Shown: positions 25,660 through 35,220 of the stretch, piece by piece | Position numbering within the stretch: position 1 is the first letter of the stretch | Layout: the number at the start of each line of letters is the position of its first letter | Assembly (NCBI GenBank): GCA_036741355.1 | Contig: DAINSK010000010.1 | Coordinates: forward strand, 21,159 to 85,158 | Source: JBBRGK01 sp036741355 | GTDB taxonomy: Bacteria; Chloroflexota; Dehalococcoidia; CAUJGQ01 | Length of the DNA stretch: 64,000 nucleotides | Reading direction: 5' to 3' | Made by a program: the position numbers and the translations under genes | The notes under the pieces: generated by a model | The model's database searches: none | Seen by the model: only the letters and a program-made list of their open reading frames with translations | Told to the model about the DNA's origin: nothing

Positions 25660-26469
25660 TCACGGTTGACAGCGGCGGCAGAAGTTGGTGATGCGTTGGC
25701 CGGCGGTGATTTCGCTGATCGGGTTGCCGCACACTGGGCACGGCTGGCCACCTTTCCGATGCACGCGCAGGTGGGCGCGCCACTCGTCGTATGCCAGCTC
25801 ATCGCGCATGTGCTCCGCGACGATCGGGATCGCCCAGTTCATGACCGCGCCGATGGCCCAGTAAAGCCTGGTTAGCTGCTCGTCGGATAGCTCCGAGCGT
25901 TTGCGATAGGGATGAATCCCCGCTACGAACAGGATTTCGTCTGCATACGCGTTGCCGATGCCGGCCACGACCGTATGATTGACGAGGATATTCTTCACCA
26001 TGCCTGGATGACGCTTGAGCCGGGAGCGGAAGACCGTCTCCGTGAGTGCGGGATCGAGCACGTCCGGGCCCATTTCGGAAAATTGCGGCACCGTTGCGAG
26101 CGCCCCATCGTCAATCAGGTAAAGCTTGCCCATCAGGTTTGCGTCTACGTAGCGCAGCTCGAAGCCGCTTTCGAAAGCGATGACCGCGCACGTCTTGGCG
26201 CGCATCCTCTCCTGCGGTTGCACATACTGGAAGCGGCCGGTGAGCATCGGATTTACGGCCAGTATCCGGCCGCTCTCGAGACGGAACAGCAGGAATTTTC
26301 CGCGCCGGGCGATCGCTGAAAAACGGGTTCGGACGAGACGGTCGGAGAACTCTTCCTTGGGGAAGCGCGCGACGATGGGGATGCGAACCATTGCCGAGCC
26401 AATCGTTACCCCACAGATTCTCGGCGCGAGAAACGACCGGATCGCCTCCAGATCGGGCGCTTCGGGCAC
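25660..26469 (-). CDS. mutM: Formamidopyrimidine-DNA glycosylase family (Fpg/Nei)
   Basis: The 269-residue protein begins MPEAPD, retaining catalytic Pro2 and Glu3 (the usual form is MPELPE), has the RRGKFLLF loop with the conserved Lys, the H2TH region GIGNAYADEILFVAGIHPYRK, and a C-terminal zinc finger with Cys244, Cys247, Cys264 and Cys267. It excises oxidised purines or pyrimidines and nicks the strand by beta,delta-elimination. The unusual fourth to sixth residues and RITNFCRRCQP ending leave open whether it is Fpg- or Nei-type. It is divergently transcribed from the Mrp-like gene. Confidence 0.85.
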   Translation of the reverse strand: MPEAPDLEAIRSFLAPRICGVTIGSAMVRIPIVARFPKEEFSDRLVRTRFSAIARRGKFLLFRLESGRILAVNPMLTGRFQYVQPQERMRAKTCAVIAFESGFELRYVDANLMGKLYLIDDGALATVPQFSEMGPDVLDPALTETVFRSRLKRHPGMVKNILVNHTVVAGIGNAYADEILFVAGIHPYRKRSELSDEQLTRLYWAIGAVMNWAIPIVAEHMRDELAYDEWRAHLRVHRKGGQPCPVCGNPISEITAGQRITNFCRRCQP

Positions 26470-26593
26470 GAGGGTCCTCCGTTAACCATTAACCATTACC
26501 GGCACCAGACAATGTACCGGCGCGCCACGCCCGCCCGCTACTATAATCGTCGGGCGGTGGTAGCCGCCACCAGAGCGAATTCGAGGATGCTCC

Positions 26594-27643
26594 ATGGACG
26601 AAGCAGAGATCCGTACGGCTCTGCGCGATGTCGCTGACGAGGGCGGCGAGCCGGTAGTGAACCCCGATCAGGTTGGGCAGGTGCTGGTGGACGGAGACTG
26701 GGCCTGTGTGGTGCTGGCGAGCGAAGCCGGCAGCCGGCAGCACCTGGACCGAATATATCGTCATTTGCGTTCGTCCTTTCCTGGCGGGCAGTTCGAGATC
26801 CGCGCCGGCAACCGCATTCACCGAGGTGGCGCCGGGTTAGGCGAGGGGCGCCACCTCATCGCAGTACTCGGCGGCAAGGGTGGAGTTGGAAAGTCGACGC
26901 TCGCCGTAAACCTGGCGCTGACTCTGACCGCAATGGGCATGAAAGTAGGGCTGATCGACGCAGACCTCAACGCGCCCGACATCGCCCACATGGTCGGCGC
27001 ACACCCGCGCATGGCGCCCGGCGGCGGCTGGCGTAATACGAACATGTCTCCGCGACCACCGGATGCCGGCCGCTCGCCGGTCCCGTGGTACGGCATGGAA
27101 GTAATGTCGGCGGGGTTCGTGGTTCCTGAAGGGTTTCCGCCGATGATCACGAGCCGTGGCCTGGTCTCGACGTTGCTGAACGACCTGGTTTTCGGGACGG
27201 CGTGGAATGCGGATGTGCTGTTGTTGGACGCCCCACCGGGTACTGGCGAAGAGTTGCAGGTGATGACGCGCGAGTTGCCGTTGTCGGGCGCGATCTTCAT
27301 CACGACGCCGCAGGACCTCGCTCAGATGGACGCGGAACGCACGCTCGCGCTGCTCGAAGGGCGCGGCGTGCCGGTTATTGGGCTAGTGTTCAACATGGCG
27401 GGGCTGACCTGCCCGCATTGTTCCCAGGAAATCGACCTGTTCGCACAGTCCAACCGGCTTACTGGCGCCGGCATGCGGGCGATCGGTCGCATTCCGTTTG
27501 ATGTGCAACTGTCGGTCGCGGCCGATCAAGGCCGGCCGCTGGTGCTGGGCCAGCCGCGCGGGCCGGTCGCGTTCGAGTTCGCCAGGATCGGGGCAGCCGG
27601 GCGGCGTTGGCTCGGCGAGCGTGACACCACCGTGCTGCGCTAG
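26594..27643 (+). CDS. Mrp/NBP35-like P-loop ATPase, Fe-S cluster carrier
   Basis: The 349-residue protein has a short N-terminal alpha-beta domain (1-80; MIP18/DUF59 position but poorly conserved), then the deviant Walker A GKGGVGKS (94-101), the switch motif LIDADLNAPDIAHM, and DAPPGTGEE. The ligand motif CPHC near residue 275 is where Mrp proteins bind a bridging Fe-S cluster in the dimer. Family members deliver clusters to apoenzymes, which this genome needs for LutBA. A TATAAT is present at 26542-26547. The N-terminus differs from standard ApbC, so an exact orthologue is not certain. Confidence 0.82.
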   Translation: MDEAEIRTALRDVADEGGEPVVNPDQVGQVLVDGDWACVVLASEAGSRQHLDRIYRHLRSSFPGGQFEIRAGNRIHRGGAGLGEGRHLIAVLGGKGGVGKSTLAVNLALTLTAMGMKVGLIDADLNAPDIAHMVGAHPRMAPGGGWRNTNMSPRPPDAGRSPVPWYGMEVMSAGFVVPEGFPPMITSRGLVSTLLNDLVFGTAWNADVLLLDAPPGTGEELQVMTRELPLSGAIFITTPQDLAQMDAERTLALLEGRGVPVIGLVFNMAGLTCPHCSQEIDLFAQSNRLTGAGMRAIGRIPFDVQLSVAADQGRPLVLGQPRGPVAFEFARIGAAGRRWLGERDTTVLR

Positions 27644-27867
27644 CGGTGGTTATAAAACTCGACGCGCCACCGCCATTCGCTTCCATCGGGGGCACTCCAC
27701 CACGACTGCAGCACACCGACCTCGCCGCCCGGCAGAATGACCGGGCTGAGTCACGCGATTCTCCGTGCAATTGCGTCTGCTTGAGCACCTACACTACGGT
27801 ACTAAGGCCGAAGCTCGCATGTGAATCGCTCCGTCGAAAGCGGCGTGGAAGCATCCTGGAGGTTTGA

Positions 27868-28584
27868 ATGCGGAGATCAGTTGCGCTGGCAGCCGTCCTT
27901 GCGGTGCTGGCGCTGACGGCATGTTCCAGTGGTAATAGAAACAAAAGTTCGTCCTCGGGAAACGCCGCGTCGTCGGTGCCTGCCACTGGGGCGCAATCCG
28001 GGGGCACTCCGGCGCCGCTGGCCGGAAACGCCGCGATAGAATCTCGATTGCAGAACACTGGCTTGACCGACGCGGATGTTGCTCCGCTGACGGTCAACTC
28101 AAAGCGTCCGTGGAACAACCACGACTTTGCAATGATGCAGGCCGACCCTGCCGCATTTGAGAAGATGCTGAACGACGGTGGCCGTCTCTCCGGCGCCCTG
28201 CTCCAGTTCCTGGCACCGACCGCGCCGACGCCCGGTACGGCCGCCCCGCTCGGAGTGCTGGAGATCCTGTCGACCTGGAAGACCGAAAACGACGCGAAGG
28301 CCGGCCTTCCTGAAATGCTGAAAACAATCAGCACATTATCGGCGCAGCCCAACACAGCGACGACCAAGACCGACCCTGCAGACCTCGGGAAGATCGGCGA
28401 CGAGGTTACTGCGTCCCACATCGCACTTACGCCCGTGGGCGGCGGGCAACAAAGCGATGCCTACGTTGTCGGCTTGCGGCGCGGTCGCGACACTGCGCTG
28501 ATGGTTTTCACCGGCACCGGGGGTGCGCCACACCTCGACGAGGTAAAAAGGCTCGTGCAGCTTCAGAACAGCCGGCTGGGATAG
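27868..28584 (+). CDS. Lipoprotein of unknown function
   Basis: The 238-residue product has a type II signal peptide: two arginines, a hydrophobic stretch of about 12 residues and the lipobox LTAC with lipidated Cys19, followed by a Ser/Gly/Asn-rich linker of about 35 residues. The mature domain (about 60-238) has no motif I recognise; the last part (DAYVVGLRRGRDTALMVF) looks like the closing strands of a compact alpha-beta fold. It should be anchored to the outer face of the membrane. GGAGG precedes the ATG. It converges on rimM with only one base between the two stops. Confidence 0.8.
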   Translation: MRRSVALAAVLAVLALTACSSGNRNKSSSSGNAASSVPATGAQSGGTPAPLAGNAAIESRLQNTGLTDADVAPLTVNSKRPWNNHDFAMMQADPAAFEKMLNDGGRLSGALLQFLAPTAPTPGTAAPLGVLEILSTWKTENDAKAGLPEMLKTISTLSAQPNTATTKTDPADLGKIGDEVTASHIALTPVGGGQQSDAYVVGLRRGRDTALMVFTGTGGAPHLDEVKRLVQLQNSRLG

Positions 28585-28585
28585 C

Positions 28586-29257
28586 CTACGTCTGTCCGGC
28601 CTCCTTTGGCGCACTGCGCCGGTGCTTTCCGCCTTTGCCGCGCATCACAGGCGCCTTTTCGGAGGACGGCAGAGCAGTCCGATTCGGCAGCAGGCCTTCC
28701 AAGGGCTCGATCGTGAGGCGGCGTCCGGCAACATCCACTTCGCGGATGACGTCAGCGACCATCGGGATGAGCACCTCTCCCAGCGGGCCGCGAACCACGA
28801 GCACGTCGTTGGCACCGGTCGCCATAAAGTCGGCGACCGTCCCAATCCGCTCGCCCGTCGTGGTCTCGACGTCCAAACCCAGGATGTCGGACCGGTAGTA
28901 CTGATCGTCGTCCAGCGCGGACCTTGCACTTTCGGCAACTTCGAGAAACTGTCCGCGCAGCTCGGCGACCGCTTCGGGAGAGTTTATGCCGGTCAGCTTC
29001 ACATACACATGTGAGCCTTGCCAGCGACTCGACTGGATTCGGCGCTCACGGCCGGCGAACCAGACCCGCTGGCCCGGCTCGTATCGCTCGGGGAAGTCGG
29101 TTAACGGTTCGACCTTGACGTCGCCGCGCAGGCCGAACGAGGTAAGCGCCACGCCGACCGCGACAAAACCCTCCCGCACCTCTGGTTTCAATAGTGGAGG
29201 GGAGGGCCGCTTGGCGCCAGAATGCGGCGGTGGGTCAGCCGATTTCGAGGGTGGCAT
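28586..29257 (-). CDS. rimM: Ribosome maturation factor RimM
   Basis: The 223-residue protein has the RimM N-domain (VAVGVALTSFGLRGDVKVEPLT, about 31-52) and the PRC-barrel C-domain (YYRSDILGLDVETTTGERIG and a VLIPMVADVIREVD segment). It assists late assembly of the 30S head and binds S19. An unusually long proline-rich N-terminal leader (about 30 residues) and a basic C-terminal tail extend it beyond the usual 170-180. The start overlaps the end of khpA by 23 bases; a later start inside the leader is possible. Confidence 0.9.
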   Translation of the reverse strand: MPPSKSADPPPHSGAKRPSPPLLKPEVREGFVAVGVALTSFGLRGDVKVEPLTDFPERYEPGQRVWFAGRERRIQSSRWQGSHVYVKLTGINSPEAVAELRGQFLEVAESARSALDDDQYYRSDILGLDVETTTGERIGTVADFMATGANDVLVVRGPLGEVLIPMVADVIREVDVAGRRLTIEPLEGLLPNRTALPSSEKAPVMRGKGGKHRRSAPKEAGQT

Positions 29258-29462
29258 AGACGTGTTCGTGAGCGGCGGCGACTTTCAGCAGCGCCCGCAT
29301 CGCCTGCGCAATGCGGCCCTGCTTGCCGATCACGCGACCCATATCGCCTTCAGCCACGTGCAGGCGCAGAACGACGCGATCCGCGTGGTGGATCTCGTCA
29401 ACCGAGACCGCCTCGGGTTCGTCCACGAGCTGACGGGCCATGTACTCGACGAGCTCTTTCAC
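29235..29462 (-). CDS. khpA: KH-domain RNA-binding protein KhpA
   Basis: The 75-residue single KH domain has the GxxG loop in MGRVIGKQGRIAQAMRALL and opens MKELVEYMARQLVDEPEAV, typical of KhpA (YlqC). It pairs with KhpB in Gram-positives to bind RNAs controlling division and cell-wall synthesis, and is normally located between rpsP and rimM, as here. Confidence 0.93.
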   Translation of the reverse strand: MKELVEYMARQLVDEPEAVSVDEIHHADRVVLRLHVAEGDMGRVIGKQGRIAQAMRALLKVAAAHEHVYATLEIG

Positions 29463-29478
29463 ATCAGCGCCTGCTTTT

Positions 29479-29745
29479 TCAGGGAGTGGGAGCGGCGGAG
29501 GGCGTTTCCAGCACGCCCGCCTTCTTCAACAACCGCACCACTGTTTCCGAAGGCTGAGCGCCCTTGCGCATCCAATCATGAACCTTTTCGGCGTCGACGG
29601 TTACCGTTGACGGCTCGGTCAACGGATCATAGACGCCAATGATCTCTACGAACGCGCCGTCGCGGGGTGCGCGGCTATCGGCCACGACAATTCGGTATGC
29701 CGGCGCCTTTTTCTTCCCTACACGACGGAGTCGGATTCGAAGCAA
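29479..29745 (-). CDS. rpsP: 30S ribosomal protein S16
   Basis: The 88-residue protein starts MLRIRLRRVGKKKAPAYRIV and contains VADSRAPRDGAFVEIIGVYDPL, the S16 signature. It is second in the ffh-rpsP-khpA-rimM order conserved across many bacteria and would be needed for 30S assembly. The spacing to khpA is 16 bases. Confidence 0.97.
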   Translation of the reverse strand: MLRIRLRRVGKKKAPAYRIVVADSRAPRDGAFVEIIGVYDPLTEPSTVTVDAEKVHDWMRKGAQPSETVVRLLKKAGVLETPSAAPTP

Positions 29746-29798
29746 ACATCACCTCCGGCACGGCAAAGGGCCGCGCCCGCTAAATACTCACTGTCATC

Positions 29799-31145
29799 TT
29801 AACGGAACATGCTCCCCAGCAAGCCACGGCCCTTGGTGCTGGCGAGAGTTTTCATCATCTTCTTGGCATCTTCGAACTGGTTCAAGAGCTGATTCACGTC
29901 CGCTACGCTGCTGGCAGAGCCCGTTGCAATTCGCCGCTTGCGGTTCGCGGCGCTGTGACCTTTGCGCATGATCCCCGGATTTTTGCGTTCTTCCGCCGTC
30001 ATCGACAGGATGATCGCCTCCGTCTTTTTGAAGAAGCCGTCGTCCATGTCGTCGACGCCGAGCTGTGAGCTGATCTTGTTTACACCCGGAATCATCTTTA
30101 CCAGGTCTGCGACGCGACCCATCTTCTTGACCTTGCCCATTTGCGTGAGAAAGTCCTGGAGGTCGAACTGCGCAGTCTTCATCTTGCGTTCGAGCTCTTT
30201 GACGTCGTCGTCGCCCATCGCTGCCTGGGCCTTTTCGACGAGCGTTTGGATGTCGCCCATACCAAGAATGCGTTGCGCCATGCGATCCGGGTAGAACGTG
30301 TCAAGGGCGTCGGGCTTCTCTCCGATGCCGATAAACTTTACTCCGACCCCGGTCACGGCGCGGATCGATAAGACGGCGCCGCCGCGCGCGTCACCGTCTA
30401 GCTTCGTCAAGATGAGCCCGGTGGTACCGACCGCTTTGTGGAACTCCTCCGCGGCTTTGACCGCGTCCTGACCGGCCATAGCGTCGGCGACGAAAAACAC
30501 TTCCTGCGGCTTAAGCAAGTCGCGTAGCTGCACGACCTCCGCCATCATTACTTCATCGACGTGCAGACGACCTGCGGTATCGACGATCACGACCGTGGCG
30601 CCGGTACGCTTCGCCTCGACCAGCGCGTGTTCGCAGATCGTGGCGGGCGATACGCTGGTGCCCTCCGCGTACACTGGCACATTGAGCTGGCGGCCGAGGG
30701 CCTGAAGCTGGTCCACCGCGGCCGGGCGGTAGACGTCGGCGGCGACGAGCAGCGGCTTGTCGCCGCGCTGGCGCAGGTGCAGAGCGAGCTTGGCGCAGTG
30801 CGTCGTCTTCCCCGAGCCCTGCAGCCCTACGAGCATCAAGACCGTGGGCGGCTGGGGAGCGCGGTTAATGTGTCCGGGCTCGCTGCCGAGCAGCTTGACC
30901 AGCTCTTCGTTGACGATGCCGATGATCTGTTGAGTGGGTGTGAGGCTGGTGAGAATTTGGGAGCCCAGCGCACGTTCTTTTACCTGGGCGATGAATTCGC
31001 GCACGACTTTATAGTTGACGTCGGCTTCCAGGAGCGCCAGGCGCACTTCGCGCATCGCCTCTTCGAGGTCCTTTTCTGTGACCGTGCCGTGGCTGTTGAG
31101 GCGGCCGAATACGCCCTGCAACTTGTCAGTCAGTGACTCAAACAT
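29799..31145 (-). CDS. ffh: Signal recognition particle protein Ffh
   Basis: I start at the ATG at 31145 (MFESLTDKLQGVFGRL, the standard Ffh N-terminus) with AGGAAT upstream; the longer frame to 31250 is non-conserved. The 448-residue GTPase has the N-domain, P-loop GLQGSGKTTHCAKLA (with His where Thr is usual), DTAGRLHVDE, TKLDGDARGGAVLS, and the methionine-rich M domain that binds 4.5S RNA and signal sequences, ending GLLGSMFR. It targets membrane proteins with FtsY. No SRP RNA gene was seen in the window. Confidence 0.96.
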   Translation of the reverse strand: MFESLTDKLQGVFGRLNSHGTVTEKDLEEAMREVRLALLEADVNYKVVREFIAQVKERALGSQILTSLTPTQQIIGIVNEELVKLLGSEPGHINRAPQPPTVLMLVGLQGSGKTTHCAKLALHLRQRGDKPLLVAADVYRPAAVDQLQALGRQLNVPVYAEGTSVSPATICEHALVEAKRTGATVVIVDTAGRLHVDEVMMAEVVQLRDLLKPQEVFFVADAMAGQDAVKAAEEFHKAVGTTGLILTKLDGDARGGAVLSIRAVTGVGVKFIGIGEKPDALDTFYPDRMAQRILGMGDIQTLVEKAQAAMGDDDVKELERKMKTAQFDLQDFLTQMGKVKKMGRVADLVKMIPGVNKISSQLGVDDMDDGFFKKTEAIILSMTAEERKNPGIMRKGHSAANRKRRIATGSASSVADVNQLLNQFEDAKKMMKTLASTKGRGLLGSMFR

Positions 31146-31297
31146 CGCTATTCCTGCGTTGTTGGGAATTGCGGTCTTGCTGCACGCCGGCCGCCGTTCT
31201 GATTGACGGGGCCCCTGCATGATGCTATCAACATCGTACCCTATCCTCACATCGCCAGGGGTCCGAGCCGGGGGCAGCCGGCGCGCGGAGGCGCAGT

Positions 31298-33343
31298 ATG
31301 ACGGCGGACCGTCCCCCGCTACGCCTGATTACGACCAAAGATCCGCAACACGCATCGCCTCTCGACTCCTCCCTGGAAGCAGCGCTTCGACTGATCGGGT
31401 GCGATCGCGGCGCGATCGTCCTACGCAAAGACAGCGACGCACAGGTAACGCTTACCAGTTTCAATCTCTCGCCGGAGGAGGAGGCCGCGTGCAGGTCCCT
31501 GGCTCGGAGGTTGTGGGACCGGCACGCGCGAATCGGCCCGCTCTCCAGCAGCCTCGGCGGCAGCACGTTGCTCGCGCAGCCCATCGAAACGGGGGAAGGG
31601 CAGGCGGCACTCGTGGTCGCGGTCCGAGGCGGAGCGGGGAAGGTCGACGCCGAACGGCTCGCAGCGCTGCGTGACGTCGCTTCATTGCTTTCCGGTACCG
31701 TTGGGGGTTCGATCGATTCTTTACGCGCGGCGGAGCGGATCACGGAGGAGCGACGGCGCACGGACCGGGTCCTGGCGTTGAACCACGCGCTGCAAACGCT
31801 CGCGGCCACGGAAGACGTCGCTGATGCATGCTGCAACCTGCTCGCCGAGCTCGAGCCTCAGTTTCCCGGGGTCGACCTGACGTGCGTGTGGCTGCTGGAA
31901 GCGAGCGGCGATCGGCTGCGGATGGTGGCCGCCCGCGGCGGTGACGAAGACGCACTCGAGACTGTACGAGTGTTGCCGCTCCGTGCCGGCTATGGGGTAG
32001 ATGAAGCCATAGCAACGAGCGAAATCCAGGCGCTGGATTTCGCTCGCGGAGGGGGCAGGAGCGCCTCCGCCCGGCTTGCGAAGCGGCTAGGGACGGTATC
32101 CGTTCTCCATGTGCCGTTGCGCAGTCGCAACTCCGTCACCGGCGTGTTAATGCTCGGCGCACGCGTGAAACGCGAATTCAGCCCGGACGAGCGCACCTTT
32201 CTTGGGACGCTCGGCGCTCAGCTCGGCGGCCAACTCGACGCAATCAGGCAGTTGGAACGCGCTGAAGCGGAGCGCAAACGGCTGCAGACGTTGATCGAGA
32301 CGCTCCCCGCCGGCGTGGCAATGTACGACGCCGGTGGGCGGGTCATCTTGTACAACCGTGCTGTCGAAGAGATCTGGGGATATCGCCCGGTCGATACCGA
32401 GATCGGCCGCTACGCCGAGATGGTCGGGCTGTTCACGCCGGAAGGCCGGCTCCTGACCCCGATGGAAACGCCGCTCGCACGGGCGGTACGCAATGGCAGC
32501 GCCGAACAGGTCCAAGAACTGATCGTCAGGCAGTCCGGTACCGGGCGCGAGATCCCTGTACTCGTGAACGCTGCCGCGATTCGCGACGCGGAAGGGCGGC
32601 TCTCAGGGGTAATTACGGTTTACCAGGACATCACGCAGGTGCGTGAAGTCGATCGATTGAAGGACGACTTCATCAACACCGTCTCACACGAACTGCGAAC
32701 GCCGACCACGACGGTGCGCGGCGGCGCATTGACGTTGCTCAAGCGGGGCGACCAGCTTGAACCCGACGTTCGCCGCCAACTGTTGCAGGACATGGCCGAC
32801 GAGGCTGAGCGGCTCTATAACCTCGTCGAAGACCTTCTGAGTCTTGCGCGGGCCCAGGCGGGGATGCAATTACAGCCCGAGCCGATGATCGTTCACCGTT
32901 TCGTCAACAAGGTGATCCTCGACCTCGGCGGCAGGGTAGGAAACCACGCGCTCACGGTCGACGTTCCTCCCGACCTGCCGTTGGTGGAAGCCGACCCAAC
33001 CTTCCTCGAACAGGTGCTTCGGAACCTGTTGGAGAACGCGGTAAAGTTCTCGCCCAAGGGCAAACGCATCGAAATCTCGGCGGAAGCGCGTGGTGCCGAG
33101 GTGCTGTTCAGCGTTCTGGATCGAGGAAGCGGCATCCCGTCTGCCGACATGGATCGCGTCTTCGAGCCGTTCTACAGGACTGCAGATGCCGTGCGCACGG
33201 CGTCACAAGGGGCAGGCCTCGGTCTGGCGGTAAGCAGAAGGCTCATGAAAATCATGGGCGGCCGGATCTGGGCCGAGGCTCGGCGCGGCGGCGGCACCGC
33301 GTTCCGTTTCACCTTGCCGGCGTTGAAAGACGAGGTGGAGTAG
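31298..33343 (+). CDS. Hybrid-free sensor histidine kinase with GAF and PAS domains
   Basis: The 681-residue soluble kinase has two GAF-like domains (about 20-140 and 165-318), a coiled-coil linker, a PAS domain (about 330-448), the HisKA dimerisation helix with phospho-acceptor His464 in SHELRTP, and the ATPase domain with N box NLLENAVKFSP (Asn580), G1 DRGSGIP and G2 GAGLGLA. No membrane segment is present, so it senses a cytoplasmic or diffusible signal. No response regulator is adjacent; the gene is an orphan between ffh and gap. GGAGG lies before the ATG. Confidence 0.9.
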   Translation: MTADRPPLRLITTKDPQHASPLDSSLEAALRLIGCDRGAIVLRKDSDAQVTLTSFNLSPEEEAACRSLARRLWDRHARIGPLSSSLGGSTLLAQPIETGEGQAALVVAVRGGAGKVDAERLAALRDVASLLSGTVGGSIDSLRAAERITEERRRTDRVLALNHALQTLAATEDVADACCNLLAELEPQFPGVDLTCVWLLEASGDRLRMVAARGGDEDALETVRVLPLRAGYGVDEAIATSEIQALDFARGGGRSASARLAKRLGTVSVLHVPLRSRNSVTGVLMLGARVKREFSPDERTFLGTLGAQLGGQLDAIRQLERAEAERKRLQTLIETLPAGVAMYDAGGRVILYNRAVEEIWGYRPVDTEIGRYAEMVGLFTPEGRLLTPMETPLARAVRNGSAEQVQELIVRQSGTGREIPVLVNAAAIRDAEGRLSGVITVYQDITQVREVDRLKDDFINTVSHELRTPTTTVRGGALTLLKRGDQLEPDVRRQLLQDMADEAERLYNLVEDLLSLARAQAGMQLQPEPMIVHRFVNKVILDLGGRVGNHALTVDVPPDLPLVEADPTFLEQVLRNLLENAVKFSPKGKRIEISAEARGAEVLFSVLDRGSGIPSADMDRVFEPFYRTADAVRTASQGAGLGLAVSRRLMKIMGGRIWAEARRGGGTAFRFTLPALKDEVE

Positions 33344-33372
33344 GGGCGCTCAACCCCCGTTGCTCGCTGCTC

Positions 33373-34389
33373 CTACAACCCCTTCTTGGCCACGAAGGCG
33401 CACAGATCCGCGAGGCGGCAGGAGTAGCCCCATTCGTTGTCGTACCAGGATGCGACCTTGACCAGGTTGCCGGCGACGACGTTGGTCGAAAGACCGTCGA
33501 CGATCGACGACCGCGCATCGCCTTTGAGGTCCATCGATACCAACGGCTCCATCGTCAGGCCGATGATGCCCTTCATCTTGCCCTCCGCCGCCTCGCAGAT
33601 CGCGGCGTTGATCTCTTCCTTCGTGGTGTCCTTTTCGGTGAGCGCCACGATCTCGACGATCGAGACGGTCGGGGTCGGAACGCGATAGGCGAGGCCGTCG
33701 ATCTTGCCATCGACTTCGGGGATCACGAGCCTGAGGGCGCGAGCGGCGCCGGTCGACGTCGGCACGATGTTCATGCCGCCGGCGCGCGCTTCGCGCAGGT
33801 CGTCCGAGGCGAGATCGAGGATCTTCTGCGAGTTGGTGTAGGAGTGGACGGTCGTCATCTGCCCCTTGACGATGCCGAAGTTGTCGAGCAGCACCTTCAC
33901 CATCGGCGCCAGCCCGTTGGTCGTGCAGGAGGCGTTCGAGATGATGTTGTCTTTGCGGGGGTCGTATTTGTCCTGATTCACGCCTAGCACGATCGTGACG
34001 TCTTCATTCTTGGCCGGCGCCGAGATGATGACTTTTTTGGCTCCGCCGCCGTCGATGTGCGCCCGGGCCTTGCCGGCGTCGGTGAAACGGCCGGTGGATT
34101 CGATCACGATTTGCACGCCCATGGCCTTCCAGGGTATCTGTCCCGGATCCGGGTATTTGGTCACGCGGATCGTATGCCCGTTGACGATCAGGGCATCCTC
34201 GCGCGTTTCGACCGTGCCTGGGAAGTTTCCGTAGTTGGAGTCGTGCTTCAGCAGGTGGGCATTGATGCTGGTATCGACGAGATCGTTGAGCGCCACGACC
34301 TCGAGTTCGTCCGGATGGCGTTCAATGATCGCTTTCAGAACCTGCCGCCCGATGCGCCCGAACCCGTTGATGCCGATCTTCGTCGCCAC
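33373..34389 (-). CDS. gap: Glyceraldehyde-3-phosphate dehydrogenase
   Basis: The GTG at 34389 (VATKIGINGFGRIGRQ) has GGAGAG upstream and gives the normal 338 residues; the ATG at 34479 only adds an Arg-rich leader. The NAD-binding start and SNASCTTNGLAP with catalytic Cys155, and the later PTSTGAARAL substrate loop, are complete. It catalyses the phosphorylating oxidation step of glycolysis or its reverse. It is convergent with the histidine kinase gene. Confidence 0.96.
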   Translation of the reverse strand: MATKIGINGFGRIGRQVLKAIIERHPDELEVVALNDLVDTSINAHLLKHDSNYGNFPGTVETREDALIVNGHTIRVTKYPDPGQIPWKAMGVQIVIESTGRFTDAGKARAHIDGGGAKKVIISAPAKNEDVTIVLGVNQDKYDPRKDNIISNASCTTNGLAPMVKVLLDNFGIVKGQMTTVHSYTNSQKILDLASDDLREARAGGMNIVPTSTGAARALRLVIPEVDGKIDGLAYRVPTPTVSIVEIVALTEKDTTKEEINAAICEAAEGKMKGIIGLTMEPLVSMDLKGDARSSIVDGLSTNVVAGNLVKVASWYDNEWGYSCRLADLCAFVAKKGL

Positions 34390-34632
34390 GTCGTTCTCTC
34401 TCCTTCGGCTGTCATGAAGCGACTCCTCGGGCACGGCAAAAGAATCTGCGTTCCGGTGTCGTGAACGAGCCGCAAACATAACGTTACCACCGGAATCGGC
34501 GCGACGTGCAAGCGTGGTAGTACACCTGCCGGTTTACGTAGGCCTGGTGCGCCGCGCATTGGGTGATGAGCTTATAATTGGTGGGTCCTCCGCATTCGAA
34601 ACGGCGCAGAAAATCGGCCAAAGGAGCCCGTA

Positions 34633-35214
34633 ATGGTCCTTACTCGCTACTCGCTTGAAGACTTCATTCAAGATATGACGTCGCTGATCGCCGATAGCCC
34701 CGACCAGCCGCTGTTGTTCGAGAAAGGCACGCGTTTGCTGGAGCGGCTGGTGCAGGATCCCGAGGCGATACCGTTGCCGTACCGCCGTCCATCGGGCAAG
34801 GGCAGGCGACCGAATCACGGCAGCTACGCGCTGCATCGTGGACCCGGGCTGTTTGTCAGCGCCGTCGTTTGGGGACCGGGCGACCACGCGGGCCCGCACG
34901 ACCATCACACGTGGGGAATGATCGGCGTGGTTGGCAACGGGATCGAAGAAACGCGTTTCCGCCGTGTGGATGACCGCGACCGCGAGGGCTTCGCCCGGCT
35001 GGTGAAGCAACGCACCACCCGCGTCCTTCCTGGAGAAGTTTCGTTGCTGGTGCCGGAGATCGACGAGATCCACCAGATGGACAATCTTAGCGATCGATCA
35101 ACAGTCGAAATCCACGTGTACGGCAAGGATCTGGTCGGTCTCGACCGGTGCAGCTACGACCTCGAAACCGGCGCGATCAAGCCGCTCGTCAGCGGCAAAT
35201 TCGACAACTGCTGA
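34633..35214 (+). CDS. Cysteine dioxygenase-type cupin enzyme
   Basis: The 193-residue cupin has the iron ligands in PHDHHTWG (His89, His91) and a third His147 in EIDEIHQMDN, spaced as in bacterial cysteine dioxygenase and related thiol dioxygenases. Members oxidise cysteine or 3-mercaptopropionate to the sulfinate with O2. The Cys-Tyr crosslink residue of mammalian enzymes is not obvious. AAAGGAG precedes the ATG and TATAAT lies at 34573-34578. Confidence 0.82.
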   Translation: MVLTRYSLEDFIQDMTSLIADSPDQPLLFEKGTRLLERLVQDPEAIPLPYRRPSGKGRRPNHGSYALHRGPGLFVSAVVWGPGDHAGPHDHHTWGMIGVVGNGIEETRFRRVDDRDREGFARLVKQRTTRVLPGEVSLLVPEIDEIHQMDNLSDRSTVEIHVYGKDLVGLDRCSYDLETGAIKPLVSGKFDNC

Positions 35215-35220
35215 CCGCGT

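Noticed and set aside
24462..25802. 446-residue minus-strand open frame
   Set aside because: It is the antisense of the enoyl-CoA hydratase and the end of the Fpg gene; composition is shadow-like and no motif is present.
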